From RH-AL1 sp965198495 (GTDB lineage: Bacteria > Pseudomonadota > Alphaproteobacteria > Rhizobiales > Beijerinckiaceae): a DNA stretch of 64,000 bases. Shown here in pieces: positions 36,106 through 45,903 of the stretch. The position numbers and the translations under genes are program-made. Position 1 is the first letter of the stretch. Each line of letters opens with the position of its first letter. Location of the stretch: the NCBI GenBank assembly GCA_965198495.1, contig CBDAPL010000002.1, positions 558,001 through 622,000 on the forward strand. Direction: 5' to 3'. The notes beneath the pieces were generated by a model. The model was not told the DNA's origin. It worked only from the letters and a program-made list of their open reading frames with translations, and did no database searches.

Positions 36106-36577
36106 AGCTCGCCGCTATCGGTCGGGCTGACTCCGCTTCGAGAAATGATTGTCACTCGCGGCCGTCCCAGCGCGAGAAGCAAAAGCGTATCCTCGGAAGA
36201 GCGATCGCGTAAACGCCGCTTGTCCTACCTCTTTGTATTCTCGCCAACCACTACCAAGGTCGCACGTGAGAAGACCCGCCGGCCATGTTACAGGCCGGCG
36301 TCGAGAAAACGGTCGATATAAACGACATACATGATATCGTTCGTAGGCAGCTTTACGTCAACGACGCTATAGAGACGTCCATAGATGAACATCATCAAGA
36401 CAGTACTGCAACGTCGAGATTGAATGACCGTATCCCTCGCGTGCCGGCTCGGCATCCTCAGGATCGGGTTGGCGGCCACGATCGAAACCTGCGGATCGAT
36501 CTTGACATTCATCGAACATATGTTCGATAAACGACCGCCCTTCGTCTTTCTCCCTCAGCCTGGGACTAGCCTGCCTA
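36106..36577. other. Intergenic region before the Rieske gene
   Basis: No gene is supported. The region is less GC-rich than its surroundings and carries a perfect palindrome described separately; it likely holds the promoter of the Rieske and ligase genes. Confidence 0.55.
36511..36528. promoter_or_regulatory. Perfect palindrome, likely operator for the Rieske operon
   Basis: ATCGAACATATGTTCGAT is an 18-base perfect inverted repeat, 50 bases before the Rieske start codon. Its arms (TCGAAC/GTTCGA) recur upstream of the Liv importer at 50656-50682, and resemble the GTTCGAT-type sites of PcaR/PcaU-like IclR regulators, one of which is encoded at 57328. The regulator assignment is inference. 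Confidence 0.6.
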
Positions 36578-37939
36578 ATGATGAGCCAAGAGCAAAACGA
36601 CCTGATAACCAAGGTAGGGCCAGCGACTCCATGCGGCAATCTCATGCGCATGTATTGGCAACCGGCGGCGTTGGTAGACGAATTGACCGGCTCCCGCCCG
36701 ATGACGAAGGTACGGCTGCTCAATCAGGATTTCGTCTTATTCAAGGACGAGAGCGGGCGATACGGCATGTTGGACAAGGATTGTTCCCATCGAGGCGCAG
36801 ACCTGTCCTTCGGACGGCTTGAGGACGGCGGCCTACGTTGCGCCTTCCATGGCTGGCTCTTCGATACGGATGGCAACTGCCTGGAAACCCCTGCCGAGCC
36901 GGAAGGTAGTCGCCTTTGCACGAAGATCAAGCAGCGCGCCTACCCTCTGGTGGAGCGTAATGGCATCCTCTGGTGCTACCTCGGCGAAGGTGAACCGCCA
37001 GCCTTCCCGGATATCGACTGCTTCGTCGCCCCGTCCGAGTACACGTTCGCATTCAAGGGATTGATCGAGTGCAACTGGCTCCAGGCGATGGAAGTCGGCA
37101 TCGATCCCGCGCACGCGTCGTTCCTTCACCGCTTCTTCGAGGATGAAGACGTAACGACCTCTTATGGGAAGCAGTTCCGCGGCGCCTCTGCGGGAAGTGA
37201 TCTTCCTATGACGAAGATCCTTCGCGAATATGACCGACCCATCATCAACGTGGAGCGGACCGAATTCGGGATGCGGTTGATAGCTCTGCGCGAAATCGAC
37301 GATCAGCGGACCCACGTGCGTGTCACGAACCAACTATTTCCGCATGGTTTCGTCATTCCCATGGATCGGGAAATGACCATCACGCAGTGGCACGTGCCGG
37401 TCAACGATACATCGTGTTACTGGTACGCAATCTTCACGAGTTATACGAAGCCGGTCGACAAGGTTAAGATGCGAGAGCAGCGTCTCAAGCTGTATCAGCT
37501 GCCGGAATACCAATCGCGACGCAATAAAGCCAACGACTATGGCTTCGATCCCACCGAGCAGGCGTCTGAGACTTACACGGGGATGGGGCTGGACATCAAC
37601 GTCCATGACCAATGGGCCGTCGAATCCATGGGTCCGATCCAGGACAGGACCCGCGAGCACCTCGGCCAATCAGATAAGGGCATTGTGCTTTACCGCCGGA
37701 TTTTACGCGAGCAGATGGAGAAGGTGGCGAACGGCGATAAGGCTTTGCTGGTTATCGACGACAAGCTCGCCAAAAGCATCCAAGGACCCGCTACGATGGA
37801 CGGCATAGGCCCGACACGCGGCTGGGAAACCTATTGGATGGAGGTTGATGTCCGCAGGCGGCGAGGAGCGCCCTGGGCCGCCGCTGTTCCGACGGAAGAC
37901 GCGAAGATGGCCAAGCTTCTGGGTGTCGCCGCTGAGTAG
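36578..37939 (+). CDS. Rieske non-heme iron oxygenase, phthalate-dioxygenase-like
   Basis: A 453-residue single-subunit oxygenase. The Rieske cluster ligands are Cys69, His71, Cys88 and His91 (CSHRGADLSFG, CAFHGW). The mononuclear iron site is in AMEVGIDPAHASFLHR, with His179 and His184, and Asp176 as the bridging acid between subunits. The opening, LITKVGPATPCGNLMRMYWQ, is shared with phthalate 4,5-dioxygenase and related O-demethylases. It would receive electrons from the ferredoxin and reductase encoded upstream. The next gene encodes a glutamine-synthetase-like ligase, pointing to an amine-containing aromatic substrate. ATG 36581 is an equally possible start. Confidence 0.92.
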   Translation: MMSQEQNDLITKVGPATPCGNLMRMYWQPAALVDELTGSRPMTKVRLLNQDFVLFKDESGRYGMLDKDCSHRGADLSFGRLEDGGLRCAFHGWLFDTDGNCLETPAEPEGSRLCTKIKQRAYPLVERNGILWCYLGEGEPPAFPDIDCFVAPSEYTFAFKGLIECNWLQAMEVGIDPAHASFLHRFFEDEDVTTSYGKQFRGASAGSDLPMTKILREYDRPIINVERTEFGMRLIALREIDDQRTHVRVTNQLFPHGFVIPMDREMTITQWHVPVNDTSCYWYAIFTSYTKPVDKVKMREQRLKLYQLPEYQSRRNKANDYGFDPTEQASETYTGMGLDINVHDQWAVESMGPIQDRTREHLGQSDKGIVLYRRILREQMEKVANGDKALLVIDDKLAKSIQGPATMDGIGPTRGWETYWMEVDVRRRRGAPWAAAVPTEDAKMAKLLGVAAE

Positions 37940-37970
37940 GACAACTATAGACGCTGTTTAGGAAGCGCAC

Positions 37971-39407
37971 GTGACGTTTGTAGAAGCAAACCAGCTGTGG
38001 TCCAAGGATCAGCTTGACGCAGCTGAACGCGTGAGATCATCGGTCGAACGGGGAGACATCGAAGTCATCCGTTTCGCCTTCCCTGACCAGCACGGCATCT
38101 TGCGCGGCAAGACCCTCGTGGCCAGCGAAGCCCTCGGCTGCTTGGAGGATGGCTGCTCTATAACCTCGACTTTGCTCGCCAAGGATACATCGCACCGTAC
38201 TGTGTTCCCAGTATTCTCCCCGGGCGGCGGGCTCGGAATGCCCGAGCTGCAGGGTGGGGCCGATTTGATGATGGTCCCGGATCCAACCACGTTCAAGCTC
38301 TTGCCGTGGGCGGGGAAGACCGGTTGGTTGCTTTGCGACTTGTATCTGCCGAACGGTCAGCCGGTTCCTTTCGCCAGCCGCAACATCATGCGGACGGCCC
38401 TCCGAAAGCTTCAGGCGCAGGGTTACGACTTCATAGCCGGCCTGGAGGTCGAGTGCCACATCTTCCGGCTCGAAGACAGGAAGATGCAACTCGCCGATTC
38501 GGGCCAGCCCGGCGAGCCTCCGCAAGTAAGCTTGCTATCGCACGGCTACCAGTATTTGACCGAGCAAAGATACGACGAGATGGAGCCCGTCTTCGAGATC
38601 ATTCGTCGGCATTTACTCGCTCTGGAGATGCCGCTGCATTCCATAGAGATCGAGTATGGTCCGAGTCAATTCGAGTTCACTTTCCGTCCGCTGGAAGGAT
38701 TGAACGCAGCGGATCTTATGGTCCTGTTCAGGGCATCGCTGAAGCAAATCTGCGCGCGTCACGGGTACCATGTAACGTTCATGTGCCGACCGCGCATCCC
38801 GAACGTCATGTCATCGGGATGGCATCTACACCAATCTATTGTGTCAAGACCATCGGGGAAAAACGCCTTTTCTTCGGATGCGAGCGATGCTGTTCTCTCG
38901 ACCTTCGGCAAACATTATCTCGCCGGGCTTCTCTGCCACGCACGTGCGTTCGCTGTGTTCACCACACCCACTCTGAACGGGTACAAACGCTATCGTCCCT
39001 ACTCTCTCGCTCCCGATCGGGCTAGCTGGGGATGCGACAATAGGGGCGCCATGTTGAGGGTGTTAGGTAAACCCGGAAGCCCCGCGACGCGGATCGAGAA
39101 CCGTGTGGGCGAACCCGCTGCCAATCCCTACCTCTACATGGCTTCGCAAATCTACGCCGGTCTGGATGGTGTGGAGCGCGGCCTTGAACCGTGCCCGTCG
39201 TCGGACACGCCTTACGAGACCACAGCAGCCCTGCTTCCACGATCTCTTCTCGAAGCCGTCATCGAGTTGGAGCGGGACGAGTTTGCGAGAAGAAGCTTCT
39301 CCGAAGATTTCATCGATTACTATACGTTCATAAAGAAGGCAGAGATTTCAAGATTTCAGATGGAAGTCACAGAATGGGAACATAAAGAGTATTTCAACAC
39401 CTTCTAA
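37971..39407 (+). CDS. Glutamine-synthetase-family ligase (gamma-glutamylamide synthetase candidate)
   Basis: A 478-residue protein with a GTG start preceded by AGGAAG. Glutamine synthetase landmarks are present: the beta-grasp N-terminal domain with FAFPDQHGILRGKTL, metal-binding Glu in AGLEVECHIF and SIEIEYGPSQFEFTF, the His-containing GWHLHQS, and RIENRVGEPAANPYLYMASQ. It differs from nitrogen-assimilating GlnA and resembles ligases that join glutamate to amines (PuuA, IpuC, aniline-pathway Q proteins). Lying 31 bases after a Rieske oxygenase, it may activate an amine substrate before oxidation. The substrate is inferred only. Confidence 0.85.
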   Translation: MTFVEANQLWSKDQLDAAERVRSSVERGDIEVIRFAFPDQHGILRGKTLVASEALGCLEDGCSITSTLLAKDTSHRTVFPVFSPGGGLGMPELQGGADLMMVPDPTTFKLLPWAGKTGWLLCDLYLPNGQPVPFASRNIMRTALRKLQAQGYDFIAGLEVECHIFRLEDRKMQLADSGQPGEPPQVSLLSHGYQYLTEQRYDEMEPVFEIIRRHLLALEMPLHSIEIEYGPSQFEFTFRPLEGLNAADLMVLFRASLKQICARHGYHVTFMCRPRIPNVMSSGWHLHQSIVSRPSGKNAFSSDASDAVLSTFGKHYLAGLLCHARAFAVFTTPTLNGYKRYRPYSLAPDRASWGCDNRGAMLRVLGKPGSPATRIENRVGEPAANPYLYMASQIYAGLDGVERGLEPCPSSDTPYETTAALLPRSLLEAVIELERDEFARRSFSEDFIDYYTFIKKAEISRFQMEVTEWEHKEYFNTF

Positions 39408-39510
39408 CTGTCTAAATTCATCGACTCAATATTTGTGTGCAATAAAATCATGAAGTGCTCTGAGACCCTTCGTAAATCGGCAACAGACTTTAAACCTCCG
39501 TGAGGAAAGT

Positions 39511-40254
39511 ATGGCAACGATCGTAGCTTTACATGGCGCTTGGCATTGGGGCACATGCTTCCAAAAAGTCGCCACGGAATTGCAGTTGAAGGGACATCAG
39601 GTATTCATGCCAGATCTTGCCACGCATGGATTTGATGTAACAAGCGCGAGCGACGTGAGAGACATGGCTCGTTACACTGCTTCTGCTCGGCGTATCATCG
39701 AAGGATCATCGGGAGATGTCGTCTTAGTCGCTCACAGCATGGGAGGAGCCAGCGCCACATATCTGGCAGAACTATACTCCGCAAAAATCAGATCGGTCAT
39801 TTATTTAACGGCTTGGCTGACCCCCAATGGCAGATCGCCGAACGATTATATCATGTCGAAAGGATATCAAGAGAACAGTTCAGCTGCAGAAATCCTGCAG
39901 ATCCTTGTACCAGATCGGGATGGAGTCCGGCTGGAGCTTGGACGTGCCGATCTACTGAAAATCGCGTTCTATCACGATTGTAGTGACCATGACGTGGCCG
40001 TCGCAAGCAGAAATATAGTCCAGATCAGTCCTTATGCTCCTTTCATCACGCCCACGAAGACCACAGGCCACGCCTATGGCAGTGTCCGAAAAAGCTACAT
40101 CGAGTGCCTTCAAGACCGTGCCATACCCATCGATATACAACGTCAAATGCAGTCCGACTTCGGTGAGATCGAGGTCGTGAGCATGGATACGAGCCATTCT
40201 CCCTTCCTTTCGGCACCGGCGGAGTTAGCCGATATTATTGCGACACTCATCTAA
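39511..40254 (+). CDS. Alpha/beta-fold hydrolase, methylesterase/hydroxynitrile-lyase type
   Basis: A 247-residue protein. The oxyanion segment is LHGAWHWGTCF, the nucleophile Ser76 is in LVAHSMGGA, and the catalytic His is in DTSHSPFLSAP, as in the plant-type methylesterase and hydroxynitrile lyase group. A good ribosome site (GAGGAA) precedes the ATG by five bases. The gene and its 100-base leader are clearly richer in A and T than the rest of the window, suggesting separate acquisition. It follows the ligase gene and could cleave an amide or ester in the same pathway. It converges on the pcaF relic. Confidence 0.85.
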   Translation: MATIVALHGAWHWGTCFQKVATELQLKGHQVFMPDLATHGFDVTSASDVRDMARYTASARRIIEGSSGDVVLVAHSMGGASATYLAELYSAKIRSVIYLTAWLTPNGRSPNDYIMSKGYQENSSAAEILQILVPDRDGVRLELGRADLLKIAFYHDCSDHDVAVASRNIVQISPYAPFITPTKTTGHAYGSVRKSYIECLQDRAIPIDIQRQMQSDFGEIEVVSMDTSHSPFLSAPAELADIIATLI

Positions 40255-40259
40255 GCGCC

Positions 40260-40814
<555 letters not shown>

Positions 40815-40818
<4 letters not shown>

Positions 40819-42020
40819 GTCTGTCCTCCCTCGTCGCGCTCCCGCAGGATCGCCTTGGCTTCCGCGAAGGCGGTATTGGCCGCCGGCACGCCCGCGTAGA
40901 TCGCGGTCTGCATCAGCGTTTCCTTCAACTCCTCGCGCGTGAAGCCGTCCTGCTCGAGACCCGACCGGACATGCAGTTTGAACTCCTCCCATCGGCCGAG
41001 CGCGGCGGTGATGGCGAGGACGAGGAGCCGGCGTGTGCGGTGATCGAGGCCCGGGCGACCCCAGATCTCGTTCCAGGCGATGCGCGTGATCATCGCCTGG
41101 TAGTCGGCGTCGAACGCCGTCCGGGCGGCGAGAGACCGGTCGACCCAAGCGTCACCGAGCACCGCGCGGCGCTGGCGCAGTCCGGCGGCGAACAGCGTGT
41201 CCCGCGCGGTCGCGACGCCTTCGCCATGACCATCGCCCTCGCCGACGACAAGGAAGGCGCGGAGCGCGGCGACGAAGCGGTCGGGGACCTCCAGACACGC
41301 GAGATGGGCGGCATCGAGGATTGCGTGTTGCGCGCCTGGTATGCCCGCGACGATGGCGTCGCCGTGCCCCGCGTAAGGTGTGGAAACGTCGGCCCCGCCC
41401 GCAATGACGAGGCACGGCACGCGGATCGCGCCGAGGCGGTCCTTCAGCGCCATGTCGCGGATGGCGGCCGCGCATCGGGCGTAGCCGTTCGGGCTCGTTG
41501 CCAGAAGACCGGTCCGTACGCTCCCGACGATCTCGGGATGGGCACCGCGAAAGTGCTCCGAGAAGAACCGCGCCAGCGTCGGCTCGGCGATCGCCGCCAT
41601 TCCGCCATGACGGATCGCTTCGATCCGCGCCGCCCACGCGTCGTGGTCTATCTGCGCGGAGGTGCAGGCCGGCACGAGCGCGGTGACGCGCTCTGGGGCC
41701 AGCAAAGCCAACGTCATCGCGACCATGCCGCCGAGCGATACGCCGCAGATCGCCGCGCGCTGGATCTCCGCCGCGTCCATGACCGTGAGGACGTCGCGGG
41801 CCAGGACCTCGAGCGTGGCGTCCTCCGTGGATTCATCCGAAGCCCCGTGGCCTCGGCAATCGATGCGCAGCAGCCGGAAGTCTCGCAGCAATCCGGGAAG
41901 GGCGCGGTCCCAAAGCGTCATGTCCGTGCCAATGGAGTTGAGCAGGACGAGGACTTGCTTGTCGGTCTCCCCGTCGAGCCGCCAGTAGAGCCGCAGGCCG
42001 TCGTGGCGGGTGAACGGCAT
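40815..42020 (-). CDS. pcaL: 3-oxoadipate enol-lactonase/4-carboxymuconolactone decarboxylase fusion
   Basis: A 401-residue fusion of PcaD and PcaC. Residues 1-260 are an alpha/beta hydrolase with nucleophile elbow CGVSLGGMVA and a catalytic His near DAAHLACLEVPDRF. Residues about 275-395 are a CMD-type decarboxylase: LGDAWVDRSLAARTAFDADY, then HVRSGLEQDGFTREELKETL. It converts carboxymuconolactone to 3-oxoadipate. Its ATG overlaps the pcaB stop by one base (TAATG). Confidence 0.93.
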
Positions 42021-43177
42021 TAGCGGGCTCTTTCGCGGTGGGCGAGTGTGCGGCGGACGAGATCGACCGCCATGGCTGGGTCCTCGCCCACTTCGGCGCG
42101 GCGAAGGTTCGCGAGCATTGTATCGGGGCGCACCTCTAGCTCCTCGAGGACCGGCAGCATCGCCGCCACGGCGCCGTGCGCGAGGCAGAACAAATCGACG
42201 AGGACGGGTGCTTCCGCCTGCCAGCCGCCGAGGCCGCGCTCGTGCTCCTGCGGCAGACCGGAGAGGAGGGTCGCGGCGAGGCCCGGCGCACGCAGGGCGG
42301 CGGACAGCGTCACCTGGCAGCCGGTGGGATTGCGCTTATGGGCCATGGCCGAGGATCCGCCGCGACCGGAGTCTTGCGGCTCGAAGGCTTCGGCAACGCC
42401 GGTCTGAGCGAGCAGCGCGATGTCGCGCGCGATCTTGCCGAGGGTGCCGGTCAGGATGGCCAAGGCCGCGCCCAGCCCAGCGAACGCGCCCCGCCGCGCC
42501 TGCCACGGCAGCGCCGGCTCGCTGAGATCCAGCGCCGCTGCGAGGCGCGCGCTGACGGCGAAGGCCTTGTCACCGAGATCGGACAACGTTCCCGTCGCGC
42601 CGCCGAACTGGAGCACCAGCGCCCCGTCCGCCTCGCGGGCGAGCCGGGCCAGCGCGTCGTCGACGCCGAGCAGCCATTGCGCCGTCTTGAGGCCGAAGGT
42701 GATCGGCAACGCGTCCTGGAGCAGCGTGCGTCCGATCGCGGGCGTCTCGGCGTGGGTCCGCGTCAGACCGGCAAGAGCCTCGTACAGGCGCGTCGCGTCG
42801 CGCTGGATCACGCCGGCGGCATTTTTGGCGAGCAGCACCAGCGCGGTGTCGGCGACGTCCTGGCTCGTGCCGCCGCGGTGGACCGCGGCCGCCGCACCAG
42901 GATCGTGCGCCGCGACGCGTTCGCGAAGCATCCGCACCACCGGAATGGCCAGGGTGCCGGCATGGGCGGCCCCCTGCGCCACGCGCGCGACATCGAGGGG
43001 CGCGCGGCAGCACCGCACGATGATCTCCGCCGCTTTCGGATCGATGAGGTTTTCGGCGGCCGCCGCGCGGGCGAGTTCCGTCTCGAAGCGGAGCACGGCA
43101 CCAAGCAGGGCCTCATCGCCGAAAATGTCGAGCATCTCGGGCGTGGTCGCTTGCATCGCGCGGATCAGGGACGTCAT
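42020..43177 (-). CDS. pcaB: 3-carboxy-cis,cis-muconate cycloisomerase
   Basis: A 385-residue member of the fumarase/aspartase superfamily. The signature loop GRGGSSAMAHKRNPTGCQVT carries the flexible catalytic Ser; HRGGTSQDVADTALVL is the conserved region containing the His. It lactonises the ring-cleavage product of protocatechuate. Located 12 bases after pcaG within the same operon. Confidence 0.93.
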   Translation of the reverse strand: MTSLIRAMQATTPEMLDIFGDEALLGAVLRFETELARAAAAENLIDPKAAEIIVRCCRAPLDVARVAQGAAHAGTLAIPVVRMLRERVAAHDPGAAAAVHRGGTSQDVADTALVLLAKNAAGVIQRDATRLYEALAGLTRTHAETPAIGRTLLQDALPITFGLKTAQWLLGVDDALARLAREADGALVLQFGGATGTLSDLGDKAFAVSARLAAALDLSEPALPWQARRGAFAGLGAALAILTGTLGKIARDIALLAQTGVAEAFEPQDSGRGGSSAMAHKRNPTGCQVTLSAALRAPGLAATLLSGLPQEHERGLGGWQAEAPVLVDLFCLAHGAVAAMLPVLEELEVRPDTMLANLRRAEVGEDPAMAVDLVRRTLAHRERAR

Positions 43178-43189
43178 GCGGTGTCCCGA

Positions 43190-43837
43190 TCAGATGTCGA
43201 AGAACACGGTCTCGCCCGCACCTTGCAGCACGATGTCGAAGCGCCAGTGTTCGCCCTGTCGCGCGGCGACGAGCGTCCCGCGGCGATCGGGCGGCACCAG
43301 CGACAGCACGGGATCGTCGGCGTTCTCCGGCGCATCCGCGAAATAGAGCCGCGTCACCAGACGCTTGATCAACCCGCGGCCCTGCACGCCAACCGCGATG
43401 TGGGGCGCGAAGCGTTGCTTGCCGTCGGCAACCACGCCGGGGCGGATGGTGCGGAATCGGAAGCCGCCGTCCTCCGCCGTCGCCGCTCGACCGAAACCGG
43501 TGAAGCTGGCCTGGTTGCCGACCCGCCGCGCGCCGGTGACGTAGCGCCCCTCGGCATCGGCTTGCCAGATCTCGATGAGGGCGTCCGGAACCGGCTGGCC
43601 CAGGCCATCGAACACGTGTCCCGTGATATCGATCACCTCGCCGGCGACCGTTCCCTTGTCGGTCGGCATGTTCATCCCGTAATGCCCGGCTGGAACAAGA
43701 TCGTCGCGGGCGCCGATATCGAGGCCGCCGACGAGATCCGCTCCGCCGCGCCATGGCAGGGCGAAGTGGAAGAACGGTCCCGTGGTCTGCCACGGCGTCT
43801 GGCCAAAGAGCGTCGGCGTCTGGTTGTCGAGGCGCAT
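43190..43837 (-). CDS. pcaG: Protocatechuate 3,4-dioxygenase, alpha subunit
   Basis: A 215-residue protein from ATG 43837, chosen because GGGAGGA lies just upstream; an ATG 12 bases earlier is inside that leader. It opens MRLDNQTPTLFGQTPWQTTG with the alpha-subunit phrase TTGPFFHF. The beta-sandwich fold is shared with PcaH, but the alpha subunit lacks the iron ligands. It forms the ring-cleaving enzyme with PcaH, encoded 13 bases upstream. Confidence 0.94.
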   Translation of the reverse strand: MRLDNQTPTLFGQTPWQTTGPFFHFALPWRGGADLVGGLDIGARDDLVPAGHYGMNMPTDKGTVAGEVIDITGHVFDGLGQPVPDALIEIWQADAEGRYVTGARRVGNQASFTGFGRAATAEDGGFRFRTIRPGVVADGKQRFAPHIAVGVQGRGLIKRLVTRLYFADAPENADDPVLSLVPPDRRGTLVAARQGEHWRFDIVLQGAGETVFFDI

Positions 43838-43850
43838 GGATCCTCCCATC

Positions 43851-44546
43851 TCACCGCTCCATCGGCGTCGCGTCGCGGCCGCGCAGCACGATGTCGAAGC
43901 GATAGCCGAGCGCCCAGTTCGGCTCCGTCAGATCGATGTCGAAGGTGGCGACGAGACGCTGGCGGAACGGCATGGGGACGGCGTTGGCGATTGGATCGAT
44001 GTCGATCAACGGATCGTCGGGAAAATAGAGCTGGGTCACGAGCCGCGTCGCGAAGGCCGGCCCGAGCAGCGAGAGGTGGATGTGCGCCGGGCGCCAGGCG
44101 TTGCGATGATTGCCCCAGGGGTAGGCGCCGGGCCGGACGGTGACGAAGCGATAGTCGCCGGCGGCGTCGGTGATGACGTGGCCGACGCCCGTGAAGTTCG
44201 GATCGATCGGCGCGTCCCACTGATCCTTCTTGTGGATGTAGCGGCCGGCGGCATTGGCCTGCCAGATCTCGATCATCGTATCGGGAACGGGACGCCTGTC
44301 CTCGTCGAGCACGCGACCGCGGACGATGATGCGCTGACCGAGCGGGGCGCCGGCGTGCTGGGCGGTGAGATCGGCGTTCGCCGGCCCCATGAGGTCGAGC
44401 CAACGGGAGGGGCCCACCCGTTCCGTGAGCGTCTGCCGCATACGCACGAGAGGCAGGGCGGGCGAGCGCAGCCGGGTGGCGCGGTAGTCGGTATGGAGGG
44501 ACGGCGGCTGGCCGACATCCTCGCGGCGAAACACCAATGCGTTCAT
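43851..44546 (-). CDS. pcaH: Protocatechuate 3,4-dioxygenase, beta subunit
   Basis: A 231-residue protein holding the ferric site: Tyr in AAGRYIHKKDQW, Tyr in VRPGAYPWGNHRNAWRPAH, and His in WRPAHIHLSLLG. It cuts protocatechuate between the two hydroxyls to give 3-carboxy-cis,cis-muconate. Its ATG overlaps the stop of pcaJ (ATGA). Confidence 0.95.
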   Translation of the reverse strand: MNALVFRREDVGQPPSLHTDYRATRLRSPALPLVRMRQTLTERVGPSRWLDLMGPANADLTAQHAGAPLGQRIIVRGRVLDEDRRPVPDTMIEIWQANAAGRYIHKKDQWDAPIDPNFTGVGHVITDAAGDYRFVTVRPGAYPWGNHRNAWRPAHIHLSLLGPAFATRLVTQLYFPDDPLIDIDPIANAVPMPFRQRLVATFDIDLTEPNWALGYRFDIVLRGRDATPMER

Positions 44547-45187
44547 GGCAGGGCCACCTTGTAATCGGCTTCAGTCTGGGAGCGGACGAGATCGAGATCG
44601 ACGCCCGGCGCGAGCTCCCTTAGGGCAAGGCCGCCGCCGGCGCGGTCGATGTCGAAGACGCAGAGATCGGTGATGCTCATGTCGACGCAGGCCGTTCCGG
44701 CCAGGGGCAGCGTGCAGCGCTTCAGCACCTTGGATCGGCCGGCCTTGTTGGCGTCGTCCATGATAACGATCACGCGCTTCACGCCGGCGGCCAGGTCCAT
44801 GGCTCCGCCCATGCCCTTCACCATCTTGCCCGGGATGGTCCAGTTCGCGATGTCGCCGGTCTGGGGGACCTCCATGGCGCCTAGCACGGCGAGATCGATG
44901 TGGCCGCCGCGGATCATCGCGAAACTGGCGGCGCTGTCGAAGAAGCTCGACGTCGGCAGCTGGGTGAGGGTCTGCTTGCCCGCGTTGACGAGGTCGGCGT
45001 CCTCTTCGCCCTCGTAGAGAAAGGGTCCCATTCCGAGCATGCCGTTCTCGCTCCGCAACGTCACGTCGACGCCGTCCGGCACGTAGTTGGCGACGAGCGT
45101 CGGGATGCCGATCTCGAGCTTGAGGTGAAAGCCGTCGCGCAGCTCGGCGGCGGCGCGCGCCGCCATCTCGTCCCTGTTGCAAGGCAA
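44543..45187 (-). CDS. pcaJ: 3-oxoadipate CoA-transferase, beta subunit
   Basis: About 214 residues. It reads RDEMAARAAAELRDGFHLKL, LEIGIPTLVANYVPDG and the catalytic-Glu region LRSENGMLGMGPF. TTG 45187 gives the family-like start (MPCNRDEMAARAA); ATG 45166 is an alternative. It works with PcaI to move CoA from succinyl-CoA to 3-oxoadipate. This gene is intact but its partner pcaI is broken. Confidence 0.88.
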   Translation of the reverse strand: MPCNRDEMAARAAAELRDGFHLKLEIGIPTLVANYVPDGVDVTLRSENGMLGMGPFLYEGEEDADLVNAGKQTLTQLPTSSFFDSAASFAMIRGGHIDLAVLGAMEVPQTGDIANWTIPGKMVKGMGGAMDLAAGVKRVIVIMDDANKAGRSKVLKRCTLPLAGTACVDMSITDLCVFDIDRAGGGLALRELAPGVDLDLVRSQTEADYKVALP

Positions 45188-45203
45188 CAGGCGGTCCCCG
45201 GCA

Positions 45204-45903
45204 TCAAACGGTCTCTGCCCTGGGCGGGCGCGTGGTGGGCTTCTCGATCCGCTTCTCGTATCCGTGTCCGAGGATGACGCGGTCGGCATAAATCGCCGGC
45301 ATATGGATCGCGTCGGGATCGAGGGCGCCGCGCTCGACCACCTCCTCGACCTCGACGGTCGTCACCTTGGCGGCAGTCGCCTTCACCGGGTTGAAGTTCC
45401 GCGCGGTCTTCCGATAAATCAAGTTGCCGACGGGATGATCGCCAGATCCGGCCCTCAGCCATCGCTGCCGCAGATAATGTTCGCCCTCGAACTCCTCGGT
45501 CGACTTGCTCTCCGCGACCACCGTGCCGACGCCCGTCTTGGTGTAGAAGGCCGGGATGCCGGCACCCCCCGCGCGAATCCGCTCGTCGAGCGTGCCCGGA
45601 GAGTTCCAGTTCAAGCTCCCGGTCACCGGCGAGGTAGAGCTTCTCGAAAAGGGCGTTGTCCGCGACGTAGGACGAAATCATCTCCCTGATCTGGCCTTTG
45701 GTGAGGAGCATCCACAGACCGAAGCCTTCGGCGCCGCATTTGTTGGAGATTACCGTTAGATCCTTGACGCCGACCGCCTTGAGCGCGGGGATCAGCATCT
45801 CGGGATTGCCCGACAGACCAAAGCCGCCGGACATGATCGTTACTCCAGTGAAGGTGACGCCCTCGAGCGCCGCGCGAGCGTCAGGGAAGATCTTGTCCTT
45901 CAT
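45204..45903 (-). pseudogene. pcaI: Frameshifted 3-oxoadipate CoA-transferase, alpha subunit
   Basis: The first part is normal (KAVGVKDLTVISNKCGAEGF, YVADNALFEKLYLAG). At about 45600 an extra G in a GGG run shifts the frame; the continuation GTLDERIRAGGAGIPAFYT is in another frame. A second extra G near 45455 spoils the ADLAII region, and about 15 codons after it seem deleted before PVGNLIYRKTARNFNP. The end EVEEVVERGALDPDAIHMP is normal. Two independent lesions plus a deletion argue for decay rather than one sequencing error. Confidence 0.85.

Noticed and set aside
42176..44143. A 655-residue open frame on the plus strand
   Set aside because: It runs antisense to pcaB, pcaG and pcaH, whose protein families are certain; the frame is a by-product of high GC content.
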